Source: Streptomyces sp. 3214.6 (GTDB lineage Bacteria > Actinomycetota > Actinomycetes > Streptomycetales > Streptomycetaceae). From it: a stretch of 64,000 nucleotides of DNA. Location: NCBI RefSeq assembly GCF_900129855.1, contig NZ_LT670819.1:2108001-2172000 (forward strand). Reading direction: 5' to 3'. Position 1 is the stretch's first letter. Each line of letters starts with the position of its first letter. Made by a program: the position numbers and the translations under genes. The notes under the pieces were generated by a model. It was not told the origin of the DNA, searched no databases, and was given only the letters and a program-made list of their open reading frames with translations. Shown in pieces: positions 44,549-55,900 of this stretch.

Positions 44549-45561
44549 GCGTTCAGTTCCTCGTGGTCGATGGTGGCCGGACCGGCTCCGTGGCCGGTCA
44601 GGGCGAGGAAGGCCTCGTCCAGGCTGGGCTGGCCGAGGGAGAGATCGGCGATGCCCACCCCGGCGTCGGCGAGCTGGGTCGCGGCGCGCCCGACCAGCCG
44701 GCCCACGTCCGTCTCGTCGGGCCGGCCGGCGAGCAGCACGGACACGGAAAGGGGGTCGGCGGCGGCCTGGACCGTCCCCTCCAGGACGTCGGCCAGGATC
44801 TGCAGCGCGCGCGGACGCTGCTCGCCGTCGAGGAGCCGGACGTGCAGGGTGCCCGAGCCGACCCGGGACTTGAGCTGGGCGCTGGTGCCTTCGGCCACGA
44901 TCCGGCCGTTGTCGATGACCGCGATCCGCTCGGCGAGCTGGTCGGCCTCCTCGAGGTACTGGGTGGTGAGCAGCACCGTGGTGCCGGCCGCGGCGACCCG
45001 ACGGACCAGGTCCCACACCTGGTTGCGGCTGCGCGGGTCGAGTCCGGTGGTCGGCTCGTCGAGGAACAGCAGGTCGGGGGTCACGATCAGGCTCGCGCCG
45101 ATGTCGAGCCGGCGGCGCATGCCGCCGGAGTAGCCGCCCACCGGCCGGTCGGCCGCGCCGGTCAGGTCGAACGCGGCGAGCAGGTCGTCGGCGCGCTTCC
45201 TGGTGGCCGCCCGGGACAGTCCGTTGAGCCGGCCGAGGATCAGCAGGTTCTCGTGTCCGGTGAGATCTTCGTCGAGGGAGGCGAACTGGCCGGTCACCGC
45301 CACCCGGGACCGGATCGCGTCCGTCTCGGTCAGCACGTCGTGGCCGAGGACGCGGGCGGTGCCGCCGTCCGGACGGGCCAGGGTGGCCAGGATGCGGATC
45401 GTTGTGGTCTTGCCCGCACCGTTGGGGCCGAGGAACCCGAACACCTGACCGCGCCCGATCGTGAGGTCGATCCCGTCCAGCGCCCGGTTCTCGCCGTAGA
45501 CCTTGACCAGGCCGCGCGCCTCGACCGCCGGATGATCCGCACCCGAACTTTTCTTTGACAT
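44545..45561 (-). CDS. ABC transporter ATP-binding protein (DrrA-like)
   Basis: 338-aa ATPase: Walker A '[12 protein letters not shown]', signature '[12 protein letters not shown]', Walker B '[12 protein letters not shown]', switch His region replaced by '[20 protein letters not shown]', and the C-terminal DrrA-type extension. ATG 45561 was chosen; there is little Shine-Dalgarno sequence, and an in-frame ATG lies 36 bases upstream. The promoter holds TTGACA (minus strand, 45597-45592) overlapped by the palindrome at 45565-45587. Repressed in all likelihood by the divergent TetR. Confidence 0.93.
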   Translation of the reverse strand: MSKKSSGADHPAVEARGLVKVYGENRALDGIDLTIGRGQVFGFLGPNGAGKTTTIRILATLARPDGGTARVLGHDVLTETDAIRSRVAVTGQFASLDEDLTGHENLLILGRLNGLSRAATRKRADDLLAAFDLTGAADRPVGGYSGGMRRRLDIGASLIVTPDLLFLDEPTTGLDPRSRNQVWDLVRRVAAAGTTVLLTTQYLEEADQLAERIAVIDNGRIVAEGTSAQLKSRVGSGTLHVRLLDGEQRPRALQILADVLEGTVQAAADPLSVSVLLAGRPDETDVGRLVGRAATQLADAGVGIADLSLGQPSLDEAFLALTGHGAGPATIDHEELNA

Positions 45562-45564
45562 GCC

Positions 45565-45587
45565 GTAAGAGTTAGCCAAACTCTTAC
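45565..45587. promoter_or_regulatory. TetR operator controlling the ABC exporter
   Basis: A perfect 9-bp inverted repeat GTAAGAGTT / AACTCTTAC with a five-base AGCCA spacer. On the minus strand TTGACA (45597-45592) starts just upstream, so the palindrome covers the spacer and -10 region of the exporter promoter and the leader of the divergent TetR gene. Confidence 0.8.
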
Positions 45588-45626
45588 AGCTTGTCAAGGT
45601 TATGGCCGTACGCGTATCTTCTGGGA

Positions 45627-46238
45627 ATGGCCGAATCGCACGACACCATCACGCCGCCACGCCGCCGCCGGGCCGACGCCCGGCGCAGCATCGACGCCAT
45701 CCTCAACGCGGCCCGGGTCGTGCTCGGCGAGCGGCCCGACGCGAGCATGGACGACGTCGCCGCCACGGCCGGCGTCACCCGCCAGACGGTCTACGCGCAT
45801 TTCCCTTCCCGCGACGCGCTGGTCGCCGCCCTCATCGAGGCCGCGGCCGCCGAATACATCGCCGCGCTCGACAGCGCCGGCCTCGACACCGACCCGCCCG
45901 CCGAGGCGCTGGCCCAGTTCCTCGACGCCGGCTGGCGGTTCCTTCGCCGCAACCCCCTCCTGCTCAACCCCGCCGGACCCGGGGCTCCGCGCCCGGACCG
46001 CAACGCTCTGTCCGACGTCGTGCCCCCGCGGCTCGAACGGCTCATCCGGCGAGGGCAGCACACGGGCGACTTCGGTGCGCCCCTGCCCGCCGCCTGGCTC
46101 GCCGCAGCCGTCATCGGACTGCAGCACGCCGCCGCGGCAGAGGTCACCGCCGAGCGCCTCACCACCGACGCGGCGGACGCGCTGTGCCTGGAAAGCGCAC
46201 TGCGCCTCTGCGGTGGCGAGGCGCCGGCGTCGCGGTAG
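45627..46238 (+). CDS. TetR family repressor of the ABC exporter
   Basis: 203-aa TetR protein: helix-turn-helix '[31 protein letters not shown]' (about residues 36-67) after a basic N-terminus, then a helical ligand domain. Divergent from the DrrAB-like genes with a clear palindrome between. ATG 45627 sits close to a CTGGGA sequence; upstream TTG or GTG starts are possible. Probably repressed until an exported compound binds. Confidence 0.9.
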   Translation: MAESHDTITPPRRRRADARRSIDAILNAARVVLGERPDASMDDVAATAGVTRQTVYAHFPSRDALVAALIEAAAAEYIAALDSAGLDTDPPAEALAQFLDAGWRFLRRNPLLLNPAGPGAPRPDRNALSDVVPPRLERLIRRGQHTGDFGAPLPAAWLAAAVIGLQHAAAAEVTAERLTTDAADALCLESALRLCGGEAPASR

Positions 46239-46316
46239 TCCGTGCCCGGTCCCAGCACGCCGTGGACCGGCGAGAGGACTGATGACCGGCCGGGGCCACG
46301 GCCTCCACCGGATGAC

Positions 46317-46344
46317 CGGCCTGCCCGTGTCCAGGGGCAGGCCG
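46317..46344. terminator. bidirectional hairpin between TetR and PKS genes
   Basis: CGGCCTGCCC (46317-46326) pairs perfectly with GGGCAGGCCG (46335-46344) across an eight-base loop, immediately before the PKS stop codon, between convergent genes. Confidence 0.75.
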
Positions 46345-46348
46345 CCCG

Positions 46349-49300
46349 TCATGCGGTGTCGGGGAGGTCTGCGTCGATGAGCGCGAACAGCTCGTCGTCG
46401 GTGGCGGATTCGAGGGTTGAATCAAGGGCGATCTCCGCGCCGTCGTGGGACGGCGCCCCGCTCTCCGGGTGAGCGTCGTCCCATCGGCTCAGCAACGTGC
46501 GAAGGCGCCGGGCGATCCTGTCCCGCAGTTCCTCGCCCGGCTCGATCCGCAGGAGCCCCCTCTCCAGGCTGTCGATCTCGTCGAGCACCGGCACGGACTG
46601 CGGCGCCGCCTCGGAGGTGAGCCTGGTGCGCAGGTGCTCGGCGAGTTCGGCCGGAGTGGGATGGTCGAAGACCAGCGTCGCCGGGAACCGGCAGCCGGTC
46701 GCGCCGGCCAGCCTGTTGCGGAAGTCGACGGCGGTGAGGGAATCGAACCCGATGTCCCGGAACGGGCTGTCCGGGTCCATGCTCTCCGCGTCACCGCCGC
46801 CCAGCGCGACGACCGCGTGCGACCGGACGAGGTGGAGCAGGAACTGCCGCTGATCGGCTTCGCTCAGCGAGGCCAGTTGCCTCGCCACACCGGTGGCGGG
46901 GTCGGAGGCGACGATCCGCGGCTGCGCCGGCGTGTTGATCAGTGCGCGCCAGAGCGCCGGGAGCGAACCGTCACGGGCAAGGGTCCGGAGCAGGCCGGTG
47001 CGGATACCGGTGGCCAGCAGGAGAGGTTCGGCGGAGCCGCGAGCGGCGTCGAACAGGGCCAGCGCCTGCTGGGTGGGCAAGGGGGCGAAGTACCCGCTCA
47101 TGCGTGCCCGGTTGGAGCTGGTGATGCCGGCGGTCAGCTCGCTGGTCTGCGCCCACAGGCCCCACGCCATCGACGTCGCAGGCAGGCCCGTGGCCCGCCG
47201 GTGACAGGCGAGCGCGTCGAGGAACACGTTGGCGGCCGCGTAGTTGCCCTGCCCGGGTGCGCCGGTCAGCCCGGCGCCGGAGGAGAACAGAACGAACGAA
47301 GCGAGGTCGGCCCCGGCAGTGAGCTCGTGCAGATGCAGGGCCGCGTCGACCTTGGGCCGCATGACCGTGTCGATCTTGCCCGGGGTGAGCGAGGGCAGGA
47401 TCCCGTCGTCGAGGACTCCGGCCGCGTGCACGACCGCCGTGAGGGGATGATCAGCCGAAACCGTGGCCAGCGTCCGGGCGAGGTCGGCTCGGTCGGCGAC
47501 GTCACAGGCGACGATCTCCACCCGGGCGCCCCGCTCGGCCAGTTCGTCGTGAAGGGCCTGCGCACCGGGTGCTTCGGGGCCGCGGCGGCTCAGCAACATG
47601 AAGTGCCTGGCTCCGTGCTCGGCGAGATGGCGCACGACGAGGCCGGCCAGGGTCCCGGTGCCGCCGGTGACGAGCACCGTCCCCTCGGGGTCCAGCGCCG
47701 GCGGAACGGTCAGCACGATCTTGCCGACGTGCCGGGCCTGGCTCATGAACCGGAACGCCGGTATCGCGTCGCGGACATCCCAGGTGGTCACCGGCGGCAA
47801 CGTCAGCGAACCCGCGTGGAACAGGCTCATGATCTCGGACAGCATCTCCTTGATGCGGTCCGGTCCCGCCTCGTTCAGTTCGAATGCCCGGTAGTCGGCC
47901 CCGGGGTGACTGCCGGACACGTCGGCGCCGTCGCGGATGTCGGTCTTCCCCATCTCGACGAAGCGTCCGCCGGGTCGTAGCAGCCGCAGTGAGGCGTCGA
48001 CGAAGTCTCCGGCCAACGAGTTCAGCACGACGTCGACGCCCTGCCCGGCGCTCACGTCGCCGAACTGCCGCTCGAACTCGAGCGTGCGGCTGGACGCGAT
48101 GTGCGCGTCGTCCAGTCCGGCGGACCTCAGGACCGGCCACTTGCCCTGACTGGCGGTCGCGAACACCTGTGCGCCGCGGTGCTTCGCGAGCTGTACGGCC
48201 GCCATGCCGACCCCACCGGCCGCCGCGTGCACGAGCACGGACTCGCCGGGTCGCAGCCCGGCCAGGTCGGACAGCGCGTAGTGCGCGGTGAGGAAGGCGA
48301 CCGGCACCGAAGCGGCCTGCTCGAACGACCATCCCTCGGGGATCTTGGCCAGCAGCCGGTGATCGGTCACCGAGAGCGGCCCGAACGCGTGGGTCAGCAG
48401 ACCCAGGACCCGGTCCCCGGGCACCAGGTCATGTACGTCGCTGCCGACGGCGGTCACCGTTCCCGCGCCCTCGCCGCCGAGATCCGTCTCACCGGGGATC
48501 AGCCCCAGCGCGACGACCACGTCATGGAAGTTGAGACCGGCCGCCCGCACGGCCACCCGTACCTCGCGCGGGCCGAGTGGGCCGGTCGGCCGCGAGCATT
48601 CCGCCGCCGTCAGTCCCTCCAGCGTCCCGGTGCCGGTGCATTCCAGGCGCCAGGCGGCCGCCCGGGCGGGCGGCGTCAGGCTTTCGCCGTCGGCGGCCCG
48701 GGCCAGCCGCGGCGCCAGCAGCTCGCCGGAACGGACGGCGAGCTGTGGTTCCCCGCAGGCCGCTGCCGCCGCCCAGGCCTCCCCCGGTCCAGCATCGTCC
48801 GGGCAGGTGCCGTCGTCGACCAGGACGAACCGGCCCGGGTGCTCCGTCTGCGCCGTGCGCACCAGCCCCCACACGGCGGCCGACGCCAGGTTCGCGACGT
48901 CGTCCCCCTCCCGTGCCGCGACCGCGCCCTGGGTCCTGATCACCAGCCGGCCGGCGGCGAGGTCGTCGTCCGCCAGCCATGCCTGCACCACGCCCAACGC
49001 AGCCGCGGTGACCGTCCGGACGTGGGCGGGCAGGTCGGCGGAGCCGTTGCCGCGGACGGCGTCGGGGGCGCTCCACAGCACCAGGTCGGGCACCGGGATC
49101 CCCTCGGCGATCGCGGCCCGCAGCCCGTCCGGGTCGCGGTACGTGTCGACGGCCGCGCCGGCGTCACCGAGCCGCCGCGCGACCGCCGCCGCGTCCGTGC
49201 CCAGGACCGCCCAGCGCTCCCGCGCCGCGGCCGGCCCGGACCCGGGCCGGGTCACGGGGACCCAGTCGACCCTGAACAGCGCGTCGCGGAGCGCGCCCGA

Positions 49301-52300
49301 CTGCGTCGCGCGCACCTGCTCCGCCGACACCGGCCGTACGACGAGGGCGCCGACCGAGACGACGGGGCGCCCGTCGAGGTCCGCGGCCGTCAGCGACACC
49401 CGGTCCGGGCCGTTGCGCCGCACCCGGACCCGCAGATCGGCCGCGCCCGACGCGACGAGGGCGACCTCGCTGAACACGAACGGCAGCAGAAGTCCGGCAC
49501 CCGTCGGCGGGCCCTCCGGCGCCATGAGGATGCCGGCCGCCTGCACCGCCGCGTCCAGCAGGGCAGGGTGGACGCCGAACCGCCCGGCCTCGCCGCGCTG
49601 CGCGGAAGGCAGGCGGACCTCGGCGTACACGTCGTCGCCGAGGCGCCATGCCCGGCGGATCCCACGGAACGCCGGTCCATACGTGAATCCGCGCTCCGCG
49701 TACCCCTCGTAGAGCCGCTCCGTGGGCAGTTGCTCCGCGCCGGCCGGCGGCCAGATCACGAGGTCGCCGAAGTCCTCCGCGAACGGCGTGCCGGTCAGCT
49801 CGCCCACGGCGTTCGACGTCCATCCGCCGTCCACGGATGTTTCCTCCGGCCGCGAGTACACGGTCACTCGTCGGTTGCCCGAGTCGTCCGGGGCGCCGGC
49901 GACCACCTGAACCTGGACCGCGCCCTGCGACGGGACCACCATGGGGGCTTCCAGCGCGAGTTCCCCGATTCCGGAGCAGCCGGTTTCGGCGGCGGCGCGC
50001 AGGGCCAGCTCCACGAACCCGGTGCCGGGAAGCAGCACCTGGTCCTCGACCACGTGATCGGCCAGCCACCCGTGGGTCTGCGGCGACAGACGGCCGGACA
50101 GCAGCACGGCGGCGCTGTCGGCGACGTCCGTCGCGGCACCGAGCATGGGATGCTCACCGGCCCGCAGTCCCGCCTTGCCGAGGGCGTCCGCGGAAGGGGC
50201 CGTCGGGTCCTGCCAGTAGCTCTGCCGCTGGAACGCGTACGACGGAAGGCCCGGGGTGTCGTTCCCGCGCCGCCCCAGCACGCTCTCCCAGGCGACCGGC
50301 ACGCCGCCGACGTAGGCCTGCGCGACCGAGCCGAGGAAGTCGTCGAGGCCGCCGCGGTTGCGGTGCAGCGTGCCGAGGACCAGTGCGGAGGCGTCCGCGT
50401 CGGCGATCGTGTCCTGCAGTCCCATGGTCAGCACCGGGTGCGGGCTCGCCTCCACGAACAGCTCGTAGCCCCGGTCGAGCAGGGTCCGGGTGACCTCGTC
50501 GAAGCGCACCGGCTGGCGGAGGTTGCGGTACCAGTAGTCCGCGTCGAGCTCGGCGGTGTCCAACTGCCCGCCGGTGACCGCCGAGTAGAAGGGGATCCGC
50601 GAGGGGCCGGGGGTGACGCCGTCGAGCTGCGCGAGCACTTCGGCCCGGATCCGCTCGACGTGCGGCGAGTGCGAGGCGTAGTCGACCGGGAGGAGCCGTG
50701 CCCGGACGTCCGAGTCCTGGTGTTCGGCCACCAGAGCGGCTGTCGCGGCGGCGTCGCCCGACACCACCACCGACCCGGGCCCGTTGACGACGGCGATCGT
50801 CAGCCGGCCGTCCCACCGGGACAGCAGGGCCTCGGCGTCCTCACGTCCCAGGCCCAGCGACGCCATCGCCCCCTGCCCGGACAGCGACGCCAGGGCCCGG
50901 CTGCGCAGCGCCACGACCCGTGCCGCGTCCTCCAGGGACAGTCCGCCCGCCACACAGGCGGCCGCGATCTCGCCCTGGGAGTGTCCGACCACCGCGGCGG
51001 GCACGATCCCCGCGTGCTGCCACAAGGCGGCCAACGACACCATGACCGCGAACAGCACCGGCTGGACGACGTCCACCCGGTCCAGGTCCGGGGCGCCGGG
51101 CGCACCACGGAGCACGTCGCGCACCGACCAGCCGGTGAACGCCGCCAGCGCCTGGTCGCATTCGGTGAGCCGGTCGCGGAACACCGGAGCCGTCTCCAGC
51201 AGCCCGAGCGCCATCCCCGGCCACTGGGACCCCTGTCCGGGGAACACCAGCACCGCCTCGCCGGAGCGGCTGCGGGCCGTGCCCTGGATCAGCCCGGGCG
51301 CGGGCCGTCCCGCTGTCAGGGCGTGCAGTCCGCTCAGCAGCCCGGTCCGGCCGGTGCCGAGCAGCACGGCCCGGTGGGGCAGCGCCGCGCGCCGGGCCAG
51401 CGAGTGTGCGGTGTCGCGCGCGTCGAGGTCCGGGTGGGCCTCGACGAACTCCGCCAGCCGGGCGGCCTGCCCGCGCAGTCCGGCCTCCCCCCTTCCGGAC
51501 ACCACCCACGGCAGCACCGGCACGGCGTCTTCCGGCCCGGACGGCCGGGGGGCCGGGTCCGCGCCGTCGTGGGCCGGGGGCTGTTCGAGGACGAGGTGGG
51601 CGTTGGTGCCGCTGACCCCGAAGGAGGACACCCCCGCACGCCGTGGATGCCCCGAGTCGGGCCACGGCGACGCCTTCACGGCCAGCTCGGCCTCACCCGC
51701 CGACCAGTCCACATGACGGCTCGGCTCGTCCACGTGCAGCGTCGCCGGCACCGTCCCGTGACGCATCGCCAGCACCATCTTCATCACGCCGACCGCACCG
51801 GCCGCCGCCTGCGTATGACCGATGTTGGACTTCACCGACCCCAGCAGCACCGGCCTGCCCTCGGGACGCTCCTGCCCGTACGTCGCCAACAGCGCCTGCG
51901 CCTCGATCGGGTCCCCCAGCGACGTCCCCGTGCCGTGCGCCTCCACCACGTCCACGTCCCGCAGCGACAGGCCCGCGTTCGCCACCGCCTGCCGGATCAC
52001 CCGCTCCTGCGACGGCCCGTTCGGCGCCGTCAGACCGCTCGACGCGCCGTCCTGGTTGACCGCCGAGCCCCGGATGACCGCGAGCACCTCGTGCCCCCGG
52101 CGCCGGGCCTGCGACAGCGGCTCGAGCAGCAGCAGCCCGACGCCCTCGGCGAACCCGAATCCGTCCGCCGCCTCGGAGAACGCCTTGCACCGTCCGTCCG
52201 CCGACAGCGCGCGCTGCCGGCTGAACTCGACGATCACCTTCGGGCTCGACATCACGGCCACCCCGCCGGCCAGCGCCATCGAGCACTCACCGGCCCGCAG

Positions 52301-52939
52301 CGCCTGACACGCCATGTGCAGCGCCACCAGGGACGACGAACACGCCGTGTCGATCGTCACCGCCGGGCCCTCCAGCCCGAACACGTACGACAGCCGCCCC
52401 GACAGCACACTCGGGGTGGTCCCGGCCACCGCATAGCCCTCCACGCCGTGCGGGTAGTCCGTCGGACCGGCCCCGACGAACACCCCGGTCCGGCTGCCCT
52501 TGAGGCCGAGCGGATCCACTCCGGCCGCCTCGAACAGCTCCCAGGACGTCTCCAGCAGCAGCCGCTGCCTCGGGTCCATGGCCAGCGCCTCGCGCGGGGA
52601 GATCCCGAAGAACTCCGCGTCGAACCCGGCGACCTGGTCCAGGAAACCGCCCTCGCGGACATACGACGTCCCCAGGTGATCGGGGTCCGGATCGAACAGC
52701 CCGGCCAGATCCCAGCCCCGGTCCGCGGGGAAGGCGGACACCGCGTCCCGGCCCTCGGACAGCAGCCGCCAGAACTCCTCCGGCGACGTCACACCCCCCG
52801 GCAGGCGGCACGACATCCCCACGATCGCGACCGGCTCGCGGAGCGTCGCCTCCAGCTCGTCGTTCCGCAGCCGCAGCCGCCGGGTCTCCTTGACCGATTC
52901 CCGCAGTGCTCTGGTGATCTCGTCGATTGACGCAGTCAT
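46349..52939 (-). CDS. modular type I PKS, one full module (KS-AT-DH-ER-KR-ACP)
   Basis: 2196 aa. N-terminal docking coiled coil (1-35). KS Cys200 (DTACSSS) and EAHGTGT/NIGHTQ histidines. AT Ser654 (GHSQGE) with YASH at 754-757, pointing to methylmalonyl-CoA. DH His962 ('[13 protein letters not shown]') and '[11 protein letters not shown]'. ER '[18 protein letters not shown]', lacking the Tyr that marks 2S methyl products, so 2R is predicted. KR '[10 protein letters not shown]' (LDD, B-type) with 'GQGNYAAAN'. ACP Ser2067 ('IGFDSLTAV'). The C-terminal '[13 protein letters not shown]' docking tail suits the helix at the start of the protein at 36476. No thioesterase. Seven bases after the upstream PKS gene, GGAGAG before ATG 52939. 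Confidence 0.93.
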   Translation of the reverse strand: MTASIDEITRALRESVKETRRLRLRNDELEATLREPVAIVGMSCRLPGGVTSPEEFWRLLSEGRDAVSAFPADRGWDLAGLFDPDPDHLGTSYVREGGFLDQVAGFDAEFFGISPREALAMDPRQRLLLETSWELFEAAGVDPLGLKGSRTGVFVGAGPTDYPHGVEGYAVAGTTPSVLSGRLSYVFGLEGPAVTIDTACSSSLVALHMACQALRAGECSMALAGGVAVMSSPKVIVEFSRQRALSADGRCKAFSEAADGFGFAEGVGLLLLEPLSQARRRGHEVLAVIRGSAVNQDGASSGLTAPNGPSQERVIRQAVANAGLSLRDVDVVEAHGTGTSLGDPIEAQALLATYGQERPEGRPVLLGSVKSNIGHTQAAAGAVGVMKMVLAMRHGTVPATLHVDEPSRHVDWSAGEAELAVKASPWPDSGHPRRAGVSSFGVSGTNAHLVLEQPPAHDGADPAPRPSGPEDAVPVLPWVVSGRGEAGLRGQAARLAEFVEAHPDLDARDTAHSLARRAALPHRAVLLGTGRTGLLSGLHALTAGRPAPGLIQGTARSRSGEAVLVFPGQGSQWPGMALGLLETAPVFRDRLTECDQALAAFTGWSVRDVLRGAPGAPDLDRVDVVQPVLFAVMVSLAALWQHAGIVPAAVVGHSQGEIAAACVAGGLSLEDAARVVALRSRALASLSGQGAMASLGLGREDAEALLSRWDGRLTIAVVNGPGSVVVSGDAAATAALVAEHQDSDVRARLLPVDYASHSPHVERIRAEVLAQLDGVTPGPSRIPFYSAVTGGQLDTAELDADYWYRNLRQPVRFDEVTRTLLDRGYELFVEASPHPVLTMGLQDTIADADASALVLGTLHRNRGGLDDFLGSVAQAYVGGVPVAWESVLGRRGNDTPGLPSYAFQRQSYWQDPTAPSADALGKAGLRAGEHPMLGAATDVADSAAVLLSGRLSPQTHGWLADHVVEDQVLLPGTGFVELALRAAAETGCSGIGELALEAPMVVPSQGAVQVQVVAGAPDDSGNRRVTVYSRPEETSVDGGWTSNAVGELTGTPFAEDFGDLVIWPPAGAEQLPTERLYEGYAERGFTYGPAFRGIRRAWRLGDDVYAEVRLPSAQRGEAGRFGVHPALLDAAVQAAGILMAPEGPPTGAGLLLPFVFSEVALVASGAADLRVRVRRNGPDRVSLTAADLDGRPVVSVGALVVRPVSAEQVRATQSGALRDALFRVDWVPVTRPGSGPAAARERWAVLGTDAAAVARRLGDAGAAVDTYRDPDGLRAAIAEGIPVPDLVLWSAPDAVRGNGSADLPAHVRTVTAAALGVVQAWLADDDLAAGRLVIRTQGAVAAREGDDVANLASAAVWGLVRTAQTEHPGRFVLVDDGTCPDDAGPGEAWAAAAACGEPQLAVRSGELLAPRLARAADGESLTPPARAAAWRLECTGTGTLEGLTAAECSRPTGPLGPREVRVAVRAAGLNFHDVVVALGLIPGETDLGGEGAGTVTAVGSDVHDLVPGDRVLGLLTHAFGPLSVTDHRLLAKIPEGWSFEQAASVPVAFLTAHYALSDLAGLRPGESVLVHAAAGGVGMAAVQLAKHRGAQVFATASQGKWPVLRSAGLDDAHIASSRTLEFERQFGDVSAGQGVDVVLNSLAGDFVDASLRLLRPGGRFVEMGKTDIRDGADVSGSHPGADYRAFELNEAGPDRIKEMLSEIMSLFHAGSLTLPPVTTWDVRDAIPAFRFMSQARHVGKIVLTVPPALDPEGTVLVTGGTGTLAGLVVRHLAEHGARHFMLLSRRGPEAPGAQALHDELAERGARVEIVACDVADRADLARTLATVSADHPLTAVVHAAGVLDDGILPSLTPGKIDTVMRPKVDAALHLHELTAGADLASFVLFSSGAGLTGAPGQGNYAAANVFLDALACHRRATGLPATSMAWGLWAQTSELTAGITSSNRARMSGYFAPLPTQQALALFDAARGSAEPLLLATGIRTGLLRTLARDGSLPALWRALINTPAQPRIVASDPATGVARQLASLSEADQRQFLLHLVRSHAVVALGGGDAESMDPDSPFRDIGFDSLTAVDFRNRLAGATGCRFPATLVFDHPTPAELAEHLRTRLTSEAAPQSVPVLDEIDSLERGLLRIEPGEELRDRIARRLRTLLSRWDDAHPESGAPSHDGAEIALDSTLESATDDELFALIDADLPDTA
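51763..51920 (-). repeat. 158-bp tract identical to 58256-58413
   Basis: Part of the KS coding sequence, including the HGTGT/NIGH region, is base-for-base identical to 58256-58413 in the neighbouring PKS gene. Near-identity continues to about 52840. Recent duplication or gene conversion between the two KS domains. Confidence 0.85.
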
Positions 52940-52946
52940 CGGGGCC

Positions 52947-55900
52947 TCACTCTCCGGAGTTCTGCTCGTGGCCTTCGGCACCGTGCACCGCGCGGATCAG
53001 TTCGTCCACGTCCATGTCGTCGACGGCACTGGTCTCCTCGTCGACGCGCTGCCGGTGGTCGTCGTCGTCGCCGCCGTCCGCCGCGCTCGGGACGTCACTC
53101 ACCGGACTGAACCGCTCTTCGAGGCCGCGTGCGAGGTCCAAGGGCGTCGGGCAGTCGAAGATGACGGTCGCGGGCAGCCGCAGACCGGTGGCCGTGGCCA
53201 GCCGGTTGCGCAGTTCGACGGCTGTCAGGGAGTCGAATCCCATCTCCAGGAACCCGCGGTCGACGTCCAGCGAACTCGCCGAGCCATGGCCCAGCACCGC
53301 GGCGGCCTGTTTCCGCACGAGGTTCACCAGCGCCTGGCGCCGCTCGGCCGGGGACATCCCGGCGAGCCGGCCGGCCAGTCCTTCGGAGGTGCCGCTGTCG
53401 CCCGCGGTGTGCTCGGGCCGACCGCGGCGCGGCGCCAGCCCGCGCATGACGGGCGGGAGCGTCCCCTGGCTGTCCTGGGCGCGCAGCGCCGCGCGGTCGA
53501 TGTGCGCCGCCACGACCAGCGGCTCCCCGGACCTGACCCCTTGGTCGAACAGGGCGAGGCCTTCCGCGGCGGACATGGCCTGCGCCCCTCCCCGGGAGAG
53601 CCGATCGCGGTCCACGGCGTTCATCTGCCCCGTCAGTGCGCTGTCGGGCGCCCACAGGCCCCAGGCGATCGACGTGGCGGCCTGCCCGCGCGAGCGCCTG
53701 ACCGCGGCAAGCGTGTCGAGGAACACGTTGGCCGCGCCGTAGTTGGCCTGCCCGGGGTTGCCGAGCAGGCCGGCCGCGGAGGAGTACAGGGCGAACATGC
53801 CGAGGTCGAGGTCGGCGGTGAGCTGGTCGAGGTGGACGGCGGCATCGACCTTGGGACGCAGCACCGGCGCCAGGCGTTCGCCGGTGAGGGAGGTGAACAC
53901 CGTGTCGTCCAGCACCCCCGCCGTGTGGACCACGGCGGTGAGCGGGTGGTCGGCCGCGATCCCGTCCAGCAGGTCCGCCAGGGCCTCGCGGTCGGCGATG
54001 TCGCAGGCGGCGAGCCGCACGTCGGCGCCCAGCCCGGCGAGTTCCGCCCGCAGTTCCCCGGCGCCCGGCGCGGTGGCGCCCTGGCGGCTCGCCAGCAGGA
54101 TGTGGCGCATCCCCCAGGGGCCGGCCAGGTGCTTCGCCACCAAGGCGCCCAGTGTCCCGGTGCCGCCGGTGATCAGTACCGTGCCCTCCGGATCGGGAAC
54201 GGGCGGAATCGTCAGGACGAGTTTGCCGATGTGCTTGGCCTGGGCCATGTGCCGGAATGCCTCGGGCGCGTCACGAACGTCCCAGGTGCGGACGGGCAGC
54301 GGCTGTACGGCGCCGTCCCGCAGCAGCCCGACGACCTCGGTCAGCATGGTCCCGATCGACTCCGGGCTGGTGTCCGGCACCAGGTCCACCGGCCGGTACA
54401 CCACGCCGGGACAGGCCGCGGCGACCTCTTCCGGGTCCCGGCGATCGGTCTTGCCCAGCTCGATGAAGTGACCGCCCTTGGGCAGCAGGCGCAGCGAGGC
54501 GTCGATGAGTTCGCCGGCCAGCGAGTTGACGACGACGTCGACTCCCGCACCGTCGGTGGCGGCGAGCACCCGGTCGGCGAACGCGGAGTCCCGTGACGAG
54601 GAGATGTGAGCGTCGTCCAGGCCCATCCGCCGTAGCGCGTCGTGCTTGGCCGGGGCGGCCGTGGCAAACACCTCGGCGCCCAGGTGGCGGGCGATCTGGA
54701 CCGCCGCCGTGCCGACTCCGCCGGCCGCCGCGTGCACGAGGACTCGTTGTCCGGCGCGCAGGCCGGCCGCCTCGTGCAGAGCGAAGTGGGCGGTCAGGAA
54801 GGCGGAGGGGACCGAGGCCGCCTGCTCGAACGACCAGTCCCGCGGGATCGGGACCAGCCAGCGGTGGTCGGTGACCGCTTCGGTGCCGAACGCCTGTGGC
54901 ATCAGCCCCATGACCCTGTCCCCGGGCTTCAGCCCACTCACGCCGGGGCCGGTCGCCCGGATCACCCCGGATCCTTCGCCGCCGATGAACAGGCCGTCGT
55001 CCGGCGGCAGCCCCAGGGCGACGAGGAGATCGTGGAAGCTGATCCCGGCGGCACGGACCCGCACCCGCACCTGGCCCGCTGCCAGGGGCTCTCCGGTCTC
55101 CGGGCACGCCACCACGGACATGGCGTCCAGGACACCGGCCGGGTCCGGTTCGAGCCTCCACCGGCCGCCGAGCGGCGGCGTCAGCCTGCCCGGCGGCAGG
55201 CCCGCCGCGGCCAGCCTGGGGATCAGCAGCGCGCCCCGCCGGATCGCGATCTGCGGCTCGTCGCCGGCCAGCGCGAGCGCGGCCGTGCCGTCGTTGTCGT
55301 CCAGGTCGGCGAGGACGATGCGGCCCGGGTTCTCGGCCTGCGCCGAGCGAAGCAGCCCCCACACCGGGGCCGCGGCGAGGTCGTGCACGTCTCCGGGGTC
55401 CCCGACCGCGAGCGCGCGGCGGGTGACCACGACCAGCCGTGTGTCGAGCGTCCGGTCGTCGGCCAGCCAGGCCTGGACGTCATGCAGCACCCTGTCGGTC
55501 AGGTCGAGGGCGGAACCGGGCAGCCCGACGCCCGCCGTCGTCGTACAGGGGAGGACCGCTGTGCGGGGGGTCGGCGCACCGTCGGCCAGGGCGCTGAGCA
55601 GGGTGGCCACATCGGGGTAGGTGTGCACGGGGGTTCCCGACGCCGTCAGCGAGTCGGCGAGGCCGAAGGTGTCCTCGCCGAGTACGGCCCAGTCGCCGTC
55701 GACGCGATGGTCCTGCGCCGCCAGCGGAACCCAGTCCAGGTGGAACAGGGAGCGGTTGGCGGGGCTCGCGGCCACGGAGAGCTGCTCGACCGGGACCGGC
55801 CGGGTGACCAGGCGTTCGATCACCAACACCGGGTCGCCGGTCTCGTCCGCCGCGGTCAACGCCACCGCATCCGGGCCGGCCGGCGCGATGCGCACCCGCA

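Noticed and set aside
48101..52930. Very long open frame on the plus strand opposite the PKS gene
   Set aside because: Antisense shadow of the PKS coding frame; Arg/His/Gln-rich translation without domains, typical of high-GC DNA.
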